39,260 nucleotides of DNA from an uncultured Bacteroidia bacterium (lineage in GTDB: Bacteria > Bacteroidota > Bacteroidia > Bacteroidales > UBA932): assembly GCA_902778105.1 (NCBI GenBank), contig CACYWN010000030.1:1-39260 (forward strand), in the 5' to 3' direction. The notes under the pieces are model-generated. The model made no database searches. It was not told the origin of the DNA and saw only the letters and a list, made by a program, of their open reading frames with translations. Positions within the stretch are counted from its first letter, which is position 1, and each line of letters starts with the position of its first letter. Both the position numbers and the translations under genes were made by a program. Below are positions 33,528 through 39,260 of the stretch, piece by piece.

Positions 33528-34949
33528 CTAGTCGACGATGTTGCGGATCTCGTCCAGCACCTTGCCGTGACGGTCCATCACGATACCGACGACCTTGTCG
33601 CCGAACGGAAGGGCGTCGGGCTCGCCGATGATGCTGCGGGCCTTGGCCGCGAGGTCATGGATGTCCACCACCTTGAGGCCGGCGGCCTTGAGGCGCTCGG
33701 CAATCTCCGGACGGGCCGGATTGACGGCGATGCCGTACTCGGTGACGACCACATCGACACCCTTACCGGGGGTGATGAGGGTCGTAACCTTCGGGACCAC
33801 GCAAGGAATGCGTCCACGGAGGAGCGGGCACACGATGATGGAGAGGGCGCTGTCCTCGGCCGTATCCGGATGGCCGCCGATGGCGCCGCGGATGATGCCG
33901 TCGGAGCCCACGAGGACATTGACATTGAAGTCCACATCCACCTCCAGGGCGGACAGGATCACGATGTCCAGGGCATGCACGGCGGAACCCACATGGTCCG
34001 CGCTGGCATACTCGACCGCGGAGACTTCCTGGTGGAGCTGGTCCTTGGCGATGGACTCGGCCGCCACCTTGTCGAAGGACTGGACGTCGATGAGCCGGCC
34101 GATCAGGCCTTCCTCATGAAGCTTCACCATATGGGCGGTAATGCCGCCGAGGGCGAAGGAGGCGTGGATGCCCTTCTCGATCATGCTCTCACGGATGTAC
34201 TTGACGGCCGCGAGGGAGGCGCCGCCGGTACCGGTCTGGATGCTGAATCCTTCCTTGAAATAACCGCTGTTGATAATGACCTTCGCGGCCTGCTTCGCAA
34301 GCAGGATGTCGCGCGGGTTCTTGCTGTCGCGGATGGCGCCGGAGGAAATCTTGGAGCTGTCGCCCACGGAATCCACGACCACCACGGACTCCACGTCGCA
34401 GGCGGAAATGGACTTGGGAACGTTCGGATAGGCCACCAGGTCATCGGTCAGGACGACCACGTGGTCCGCATACTTGGCGTCCGGCAGGGCATAGCCCAGG
34501 GAGCCGCAGATGGACTTCGCATTCTCGGAACGCGGGCAGCCGGAGGCGTTGCCCAGCTCGTCGCAGGAAGAAGCGCCGAGGAAGGCCACGTCGATATGGA
34601 GTTCACCGGAGGCGATGGCACTGCCACGGCCGCCGTGGGAACGGAACACGACCGGTTCCTTCATGAGGCCGTGGGAAATCTCGTTCGCCAACTCACCGCG
34701 CAGGCCGGAAGTGGAAATCTTCGTGATGACGCCGTTCTTGATATGGTCGACAAGCGGTGCATGCACGTCGGAAAGGCTGGAAGCGGCCAGATGCAGGTTC
34801 TTGAAGCCCATCTCGGCGAGTTTCGCGACCACGAGGTTCACGACCTTGTCGCCGCCGCGGAAATGATGGTGGAAAGAGATGGTCATCCCGTCCTTCAGGC
34901 CGGACTTCACGATGGCTTCCTCGAGGGTAACTACTTTCGTATGTCTCAT
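33528..34949 (-). CDS. citF: Citrate lyase alpha chain
   Basis: The 473-residue product is the CoA-transferase-like alpha subunit. It exchanges the acetyl group on the CitD arm for citryl. Typical motifs are SFHHHFRGGDKVVN near 27-40, SHGGRGSAIASGELHIDVAFLGASSCDELGNASG and VTEYGIAVNPARPEIAERLK near the end. It is slightly shorter than the ~510 residues of enterobacterial CitF, mainly at the N-terminus. The start overlaps the citE stop by 4 nt (ATGA). It is followed directly by the repeat that separates it from citX. Confidence 0.93.
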   Translation of the reverse strand: MRHTKVVTLEEAIVKSGLKDGMTISFHHHFRGGDKVVNLVVAKLAEMGFKNLHLAASSLSDVHAPLVDHIKNGVITKISTSGLRGELANEISHGLMKEPVVFRSHGGRGSAIASGELHIDVAFLGASSCDELGNASGCPRSENAKSICGSLGYALPDAKYADHVVVLTDDLVAYPNVPKSISACDVESVVVVDSVGDSSKISSGAIRDSKNPRDILLAKQAAKVIINSGYFKEGFSIQTGTGGASLAAVKYIRESMIEKGIHASFALGGITAHMVKLHEEGLIGRLIDVQSFDKVAAESIAKDQLHQEVSAVEYASADHVGSAVHALDIVILSALEVDVDFNVNVLVGSDGIIRGAIGGHPDTAEDSALSIIVCPLLRGRIPCVVPKVTTLITPGKGVDVVVTEYGIAVNPARPEIAERLKAAGLKVVDIHDLAAKARSIIGEPDALPFGDKVVGIVMDRHGKVLDEIRNIVD

Positions 34950-35836
34950 AATGCTTCCTCCTTGTCTAAGATACCGGATGCGATGGCGAGGGCGATGGTG
35001 CGCTCGGCACGGATAACGACCGGGCGGTCCACCATCTTGCCGTTCACGGCGATGACGCCGGAACCCTTGGCCTGGGCCTCCTTGATGGCGGCGATGATGC
35101 GCAGCGCCTTGTCGATGGCCTTCTGGGACGGGGCGAAGACCTCGTTCACGACCTCGATCTGGCGCGGGTTGATGATGGACTTGCCGTCGAAGCCGAGGGT
35201 CTTGATGAGCTCGACCTCCTTCCGGAAGGTCTCCATGTCGTCCAGGTTGGAGTACACCGTGTCGAAGCAGGCGATGCCGGCGGCACGGGCGGCTACGACG
35301 ATGCTCTCGCGGGCGAGCAGGAGCTCCGCTCCGCCCGGGGTGCGCTGCGTCTTGAGGTTCGCGGAATAGTCCTCGGCGCCGAGGGCGATGCCCATCATGC
35401 GCTTGGAAGCGGTGGCGATCTCGTAGGCGTTCACGACGCCCAGGGCGCTTTCGATGGCGGCCATGATCAGGGTGCGTCCCACGCAGCCGAGTTCGGTCTC
35501 CACCTTGATGATCTCCGCCTCGAGTTCACGGACCTCGTCCGCGGTCTCGGTCTTCGGCATCCGGATGACGTCCACGCCGGCCTTCACGACCGCCTCGACG
35601 TCCTTCTTGCCGTAAGGGGTGTTCAGGGGGTTGATGCGGACCACCATTTCGGTACCGCCGAAGTCAATGGATTTCAGGGCGTTATGCACCAGCAGACGGG
35701 CGGCGTCCTTTTCCGCCATGGTCACGGAGTCCTCGAGGTCCAGCATGATGGAGTCGGGTCCGTAGATATGTGCATCGGCCATCATTCCCGGGTTGTTGCC
35801 GGGAACGAACATCATGGTTCTTCTCAGTCTTTCCAT
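34946..35836 (-). CDS. citE: Citrate lyase beta chain
   Basis: The 296-residue product is the citryl-ACP lyase of the HpcH/HpaI TIM-barrel group. It has RRTMMFVPGNNPGM at the start, the metal-binding acidic motif LDLEDSVTMAEKDAAR near 32-47 and GIALGAEDYSANL near 150. It cleaves citryl-ACP into acetyl-ACP and oxaloacetate. The start overlaps the end of citD by 13 nt and the stop overlaps citF by 4 nt, so the three subunits are tightly coupled for balanced synthesis. Confidence 0.95.
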   Translation of the reverse strand: MERLRRTMMFVPGNNPGMMADAHIYGPDSIMLDLEDSVTMAEKDAARLLVHNALKSIDFGGTEMVVRINPLNTPYGKKDVEAVVKAGVDVIRMPKTETADEVRELEAEIIKVETELGCVGRTLIMAAIESALGVVNAYEIATASKRMMGIALGAEDYSANLKTQRTPGGAELLLARESIVVAARAAGIACFDTVYSNLDDMETFRKEVELIKTLGFDGKSIINPRQIEVVNEVFAPSQKAIDKALRIIAAIKEAQAKGSGVIAVNGKMVDRPVVIRAERTIALAIASGILDKEEAL

Positions 35837-36099
35837 ACGTCCTTTCCCGTTGCGCGGACAGCCGCCGCGGTTACACGTGCACGGATGGTGCAGTCAAGCG
35901 CACCCTTGTCCGTAGCCTTGACATAGGCATTGTCGATGCCGAGTCCCGTCAGGGTCTCGGTGATGACCGCCTTGATCTGCCGTCCGAACTGGGCGGCGAC
36001 AGAGCTTTGCAGGTCTACCTGCAGGCCTTCGCCCGGAGCGATCTGGACCATGATGTCCCCAGACTCCAAGGTTCCGGCCACTGCGTTTTTGATTTCCAT
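35824..36099 (-). CDS. citD: Citrate lyase gamma chain (acyl carrier)
   Basis: The 91-residue product is the acyl carrier subunit. AGTLESGDIMVQIAP near residues 8-22 contains Ser13, the expected attachment site for the phosphoribosyl-dephospho-CoA arm. DKGALDCTIRARVTAA near the end is also family-typical. It is the first gene of the operon, 32 nt after a near-consensus promoter, and overlaps citE by 13 nt. Confidence 0.93.
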   Translation of the reverse strand: MEIKNAVAGTLESGDIMVQIAPGEGLQVDLQSSVAAQFGRQIKAVITETLTGLGIDNAYVKATDKGALDCTIRARVTAAAVRATGKDVWKD

Positions 36100-36130
36100 A
36101 GAAAATAAGGGTTCAGTTTCAAATGCGATG

Positions 36131-36161
36131 CGAAATTAGCCTTTTTCGTATCAATTTCAAA
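36131..36161 (-). promoter_or_regulatory. Promoter of the citrate lyase operon
   Basis: On the minus strand TTTG (36158-36161) is followed after exactly 19 nt by TAATTTCG (36131-36138), one mismatch from TAnnTTTG. It lies between the DUF4301 stop and citD, 31 nt before the citD start. Confidence 0.6.
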
Positions 36162-36175
36162 GCATTTTCCGCTTT

Positions 36176-37669
36176 TTACGCCTGATGGGCGGGGCGGAGC
36201 AGGTCCAGGACCACCTTCACGGGATTGAAGGTCTCCAGCGGCACCTCCACGAAGAGGGTGTTCCAGTCGCTCATGGCGCCGTTCCAGAGACCGGGAAGTT
36301 CCAGCGCCTTCAGTTCGCGGCCCTGGAAGCTCTTGGAGCTGATGAACCCGGCTTCCGGGTCCACATGGGCCAGGAGGTCGAACTTGTTCCCCTTGTAATC
36401 CTTCAGGCAGCACACCAGGTCGACCGGATTGAAATGGGTGGCGCGGGACATCGCATCCATGGCTCCGGCGTCCTCCTTGTTGATCTGGACGCTTTCCAGG
36501 ATCTGGAGGGAGGTGGCGCCATCCTTCCCGGCGATGATGTAGGGACCGCCTCCGGGTTCGCCCTCATTGCGGACCATGCCGCAGACGCGGACGGGGCGGT
36601 TGAGCTTCTCGCGGAGCATCTCCACGCGCTCGGCCTCGCCATGGGCCAGCGGAATCTGGACGCACAGTTCCTTGTCCAGGAAGTTCTCGATCTCGTTGCA
36701 GAGCTGCACCGAGGGATTCTCATCCAGTTTCCGGAGATAGCCGAAGATCCGGTCGCGGACCTTCAGCGCTTCGCCCATCAGGACCTTCTTGTAGCGGGCC
36801 GTCGTCCCGAGGAGCTTCTCATGGGCGACATTGTCGATATTCTTGATGGATACGAGCTCTTCCTCCACCTTGTCCAGGTTATAGATCAGGGCGCCATGGC
36901 CGGCGGGACGGAACAGGAGGGCGTCATCGTCGGTGCGGAAAGGCTTGTTCTTCGCATCCACGGCAATCGTGTCGGTAGCCTTGTCCTGATAGGTGAAGGT
37001 CACGTTGTACTTCACGCCATAGCGGGCTTCGAAAACGGGCTGAACCTCCGCCAGGGCCTCCTCGAACAGCTGCTTGTGCTCCGGAGAGATGGTGACGACC
37101 AGATTGCAGGTACCGTCGTCGTTGCGCATGTAGGTTGCGGCCTCCACCAGATGCTCGGCGATGGCGGTGCGCACTTCCCCGTCGGCATAACGGTGGAAGC
37201 GGATGACGCCCTTGGGCTTGGCTCCGTATCCGAGGCCGTCGTCGGTCAGGACCTTTTTCAGGACCGACTTCCGGTAAGCGGCGGTATCCTCTTTCTTCCC
37301 GAAGAGTTCCTCCGAATAGAAAGCGAATTTTTCGATCTGGGCGGCCAGCCTGGAACCGGCGGCATCGGCAGGCAGGTCCTCTCCCTTTTCCAGGGTGGCC
37401 AGGCCGGCGAAGATGTCCTTGAACATGCGGGAAGCGGCTCCCGATGCCGGGACGAACTTGCATTTCCCGGCAATCGCGGCCCCGTCGTAGTAGCGGATAG
37501 CCGCATCGGCCTCCGCTTCACTCAGGACCCGGATTCCCCGCTCGGGCGTGGCCGGCCCCACGATCTTCATCCAGGGAAATCCTTTCTTGAAATGCTCGAT
37601 CTGCTCCTCGACGTCACGGACGGAAGAACCTCTCTGTTGAATCTGGGTGGTGTCTTTCTGATTGAACAT
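36176..37669 (-). CDS. DUF4301 family protein
   Basis: The 497-residue soluble protein has the conserved DUF4301 block KFVPASGAASRMFKDIF near 71-87 and PAGHGALIYNLDKVEEE in the middle. The glycine-rich PASGAASRMF and a nucleotidyltransferase-like GHGAL suggest a sugar-phosphate or nucleotide-binding fold. The function of the family is unknown to me. It lies 19 nt after pdxB on the same strand, so the two are probably co-transcribed, perhaps with a link to vitamin B6 or to a housekeeping pathway. The citrate operon has its own promoter downstream. Confidence 0.85.
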   Translation of the reverse strand: MFNQKDTTQIQQRGSSVRDVEEQIEHFKKGFPWMKIVGPATPERGIRVLSEAEADAAIRYYDGAAIAGKCKFVPASGAASRMFKDIFAGLATLEKGEDLPADAAGSRLAAQIEKFAFYSEELFGKKEDTAAYRKSVLKKVLTDDGLGYGAKPKGVIRFHRYADGEVRTAIAEHLVEAATYMRNDDGTCNLVVTISPEHKQLFEEALAEVQPVFEARYGVKYNVTFTYQDKATDTIAVDAKNKPFRTDDDALLFRPAGHGALIYNLDKVEEELVSIKNIDNVAHEKLLGTTARYKKVLMGEALKVRDRIFGYLRKLDENPSVQLCNEIENFLDKELCVQIPLAHGEAERVEMLREKLNRPVRVCGMVRNEGEPGGGPYIIAGKDGATSLQILESVQINKEDAGAMDAMSRATHFNPVDLVCCLKDYKGNKFDLLAHVDPEAGFISSKSFQGRELKALELPGLWNGAMSDWNTLFVEVPLETFNPVKVVLDLLRPAHQA

Positions 37670-37688
37670 AGTCTTCGTGTCAATATGG

Positions 37689-38720
37689 TTATTCTACATA
37701 AAACTCCCTGCGGTACTGATAGAAGCTCCGGAGCCGCTCGAACCCCTGCGGGTCGGTCCTGAAAAGGAAATCGTCCGTGAAAATGGGGTAATTATACTGG
37801 AGCATGGACGCCACCTGGCCCTGGCTTTTCCCGGCCACGTCGATCAGGACCGGATGAAGGTCGACTTCGGTTTCCGGGTAAAAATGCTCCAATCCCTGGA
37901 ACCCGAACCGCCGGGCCACGGCCCGGACCGCCATGGAAGTGCCGTTTTGCTTGCCTTGGTAGGAATATCCGGCGATATGGGGCGTCGCGATATCGCATTC
38001 GGAGAGCAGGTGCTGGTTCACGTCCGGCTCGTTGCACCAGGTGTCGATGACCAGGGCGCCGAGTTTGGGACGCGCACGGAGGAGCGCGGCCTCATCCACG
38101 ACTTCTCCGCGGGCGGCATTGATGAATATGGTTCCGGGACGCATTTTGCCGAAGAAATCGTCGTTGGCCATCCCCCGGGTCGACTCATCCAGAGGAACAT
38201 GCATGGTCACAATCTGCGCCTCCGCGAGGAGTTCGTCCAGCGTACAGAAATCTTCAGGGCCCTCCTTTTCCGCCCGGGGCGGGTCGCAGCGGAGAATCTG
38301 GAAACCGAGTTTCCGGCCCATCCGCTCCACCCTCCGGCCGACGTGTCCCACGCCGACGATACCCAGTTTCGCCCCTTGGAGCGGAATCTTCTTCCGGGAA
38401 GCCACGCCATACATGGCGGAGAACACGTAATTCATCACGCCTCCGGCATTGCACCCGGCGGCATTGAAAACCTCGATCCCATGGGCCGCACACCAGGGAA
38501 GGTCGATATGGTCGGTTCCGATGGTGGCCGTCGAAATCATCTTCACCTTCGTCCCTTCCAGAAGTTCCGCATTGCAGCGGGTGCGGGTACGGGTGACCAG
38601 CACGTCGGCATCCAGGCAATCCTCGCGGCAAATCTCCGGACCGGCCTTGTAGACGACGTCCGCGTAGGGTTCGAACACTCCTTTCAGGAAAGGGATGTGT
38701 GCATCTGCGACAATTCTCAT
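37689..38720 (-). CDS. pdxB: Erythronate-4-phosphate dehydrogenase
   Basis: The 343-residue enzyme is in the D-2-hydroxyacid dehydrogenase superfamily. The Rossmann motif is GVGHVGR at about 123-129. The catalytic residues are Arg204 (NAARGE), Glu231 (CNEP) and His248 (TPHIAGYS). The PdxB-specific GYSYQGKQNGT follows, with a C-terminal dimerization region. It oxidizes 4-phosphoerythronate to 2-oxo-3-hydroxy-4-phosphobutanoate, the second step of the DXP-dependent pyridoxal phosphate pathway. A -7-like TATATTTG lies 33 nt before the ATG. It is divergent from tRNA-Ala(GGC). Confidence 0.93.
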   Translation of the reverse strand: MRIVADAHIPFLKGVFEPYADVVYKAGPEICREDCLDADVLVTRTRTRCNAELLEGTKVKMISTATIGTDHIDLPWCAAHGIEVFNAAGCNAGGVMNYVFSAMYGVASRKKIPLQGAKLGIVGVGHVGRRVERMGRKLGFQILRCDPPRAEKEGPEDFCTLDELLAEAQIVTMHVPLDESTRGMANDDFFGKMRPGTIFINAARGEVVDEAALLRARPKLGALVIDTWCNEPDVNQHLLSECDIATPHIAGYSYQGKQNGTSMAVRAVARRFGFQGLEHFYPETEVDLHPVLIDVAGKSQGQVASMLQYNYPIFTDDFLFRTDPQGFERLRSFYQYRREFYVE

Positions 38721-38752
38721 TGCTTCATCTGCCCTCTCTGGGCTTCATCATA

Positions 38753-38760
38753 CAAATATA
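38753..38760 (-). promoter_or_regulatory. Candidate -7 box of pdxB
   Basis: On the minus strand this reads TATATTTG (TAnnTTTG). A TTTG lies 15 nt upstream at 38776-38779, shorter than the usual 19. Confidence 0.4.
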
Positions 38761-38830
38761 ATCAATTTCCCCGAACAAAGCCATCCCCCCTCCCCTTTTC
38801 AGGAATACCGAAAAAAAATCTTCCAAAAAG

Positions 38831-38861
38831 TTTGCATTTCCAAAAAAACTGCCTACCTTTG
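38831..38861 (+). promoter_or_regulatory. Promoter of tRNA-Ala(GGC)
   Basis: TTTG (38831-38834), 19 nt, then TACCTTTG (38854-38861): a full match to the Bacteroidota consensus TTTG-N19-TAnnTTTG. The tRNA begins 31 nt downstream of the -7 box. Confidence 0.8.
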
Positions 38862-38892
38862 TAATCCCAAACGGAAACACCGCACGGGACAC

Positions 38893-38965
38893 GGGGTATT
38901 AGCTCAGTTGGTAGAGCGTTTGAATGGCATTCAAAAGGTCAGGAGTTCGATTCTCCTATGCTCCA
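38893..38965 (+). tRNA. tRNA-Ala (anticodon GGC)
   Basis: The 73-nt cloverleaf is complete: acceptor GGGGTAT/ATGCTCC, D arm GCTC-AGTTGGTA-GAGC, anticodon stem TTTGA/TCAAA with loop ATGGCAT (anticodon GGC, reading alanine GCC and GCU codons), T arm AGGAG-TTCGATT-CTCCT, and discriminator A. CCA is not encoded. It is homologous to the damaged tRNA-Ala(CGC) at 8757-8829. Confidence 0.95.
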
Positions 38966-38966
38966 C

Positions 38967-39002
38967 AAAAATCCCTCTCAGAGTAGTCTGAGGGGGATTT
39001 TT
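38967..39002 (+). terminator. Rho-independent terminator of the tRNA gene
   Basis: AAAAATCCCTCTCAGA (38967-38982) pairs with TCTGAGGGGGATTTTT (38987-39002) around a 4-nt loop and ends in a T run. It starts two bases after the tRNA. Confidence 0.85.
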
Positions 39003-39081
39003 CGTATAGAATGTGACAAAAAGTGTGACAATTCTTCCGATCGAGTACCCCGAATAGATACTTGAAGATGTGTGTCTATAA

Positions 39082-39260
39082 TCAGAAAATGACAGGTACG
39101 GTTAAGATAACATTGACCGGAGTCCCATCAACTTTTCCCGGTTCCCAATTTTGGATTTGACTGACGGCCTCGAGAACGTGCTTCTCATATGCACTGAGCT
39201 GCTTATCGGACGACTTGTAAAACTCTGAAGACGGGGTTTTCACTCTCGGACCAACCAGAT
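39082..39260 (-). CDS. TonB-like C-terminal domain, 5' end outside the window
   Basis: The last 58 residues of a gene entering from the right are visible, ending in a TGA at 39082-39084. The end QNWEPGKVDGTPVNVILTVP followed by VIF is the typical C-terminal strand of TonB-type proteins (W-x-PG-x-x-x-G-x-PV then a hydrophobic strand). The rest is outside the window, so a transmembrane segment or a peptidase fusion cannot be judged. Roughly 80 bases without features lie between the tRNA terminator and this stop, apart from a short direct repeat (TGTGACAA at 39012-39033). Confidence 0.6.
   Translation of the reverse strand, partial: LVGPRVKTPSSEFYKSSDKQLSAYEKHVLEAVSQIQNWEPGKVDGTPVNVILTVPVIF

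Noticed and set aside
33567-35369. 600-codon open frame opposite citF and citE
   Set aside because: It is an antisense shadow that crosses the overlapping citF-citE junction; no domain is recognised.
38893-39034. Integration site at tRNA-Ala(GGC)
   Set aside because: The short direct repeat TGTGACAA downstream of the tRNA is suggestive, but no duplicated tRNA end or integrase is visible on this side of the window.

Overview
The window looks like a piece of a chromosome of a gut- or rumen-type Bacteroidales bacterium. The evidence is a SusC/SusD pair next to fructan enzymes, a hybrid two-component regulator fused to a periplasmic sugar-binding domain, several promoter -7 boxes of the Bacteroidota type (TAnnTTTG, the best one paired with TTTG 19 nt upstream), and a eukaryote-like NADP isocitrate dehydrogenase. 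Most of the window is GC-rich, but roughly 0.3-5 kb is visibly AT-rich, which suggests acquired DNA.

Layout. (1) 1-9.4 kb is an accessory hotspot. It holds a broken flippase gene and an AT-rich defence-like island read leftwards: a STAND-type NTPase with a C-terminal TIR domain, a small membrane protein, a ThsB-like TIR protein, a DUF3696-type ATPase and a PIN-like nuclease. Next come a DUF3791/DUF3990 toxin-antitoxin-like module with a third gene, a REP-associated (RAYT) transposase bracketed by two direct copies of a ~140-nt palindromic element and by inverted short repeats, a long inverted repeat, and a damaged tRNA-Ala(CGC). (2) 9.4-10.4 kb has a D-2-hydroxyacid dehydrogenase. (3) 10.4-27.5 kb is a fructan polysaccharide utilization locus: a divergent GH32 enzyme, an MFS sugar importer, SusC, SusD, a GH32-like surface lipoprotein, two more GH32 enzymes, a fructokinase and a fructose-sensor-like hybrid two-component regulator. 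(4) 27.5-36.1 kb is a leftward operon joining citrate lyase (citD, citE, citF, citX, a citC-citG fusion) with aconitase and isocitrate dehydrogenase. (5) 36.2-38.7 kb has a DUF4301 protein and PdxB. (6) The right edge has tRNA-Ala(GGC) with a textbook promoter and terminator, then the 3' end of a TonB-like gene.

How the genes work together. The fructan locus has everything expected for binding, importing, cutting and phosphorylating fructan sugars, in an order close to the characterized B. thetaiotaomicron BT1754-BT1765 locus. The citrate operon links 2-oxoglutarate, isocitrate, citrate and acetate plus oxaloacetate. No citrate transporter, oxaloacetate decarboxylase or citrate synthase is seen, so the direction of flux is open. 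The island contains two TIR proteins that both keep the catalytic glutamate, beside a membrane protein that could be an effector. This is the most likely place for an undescribed system. All functions come from reading motifs by eye; no database search was made.
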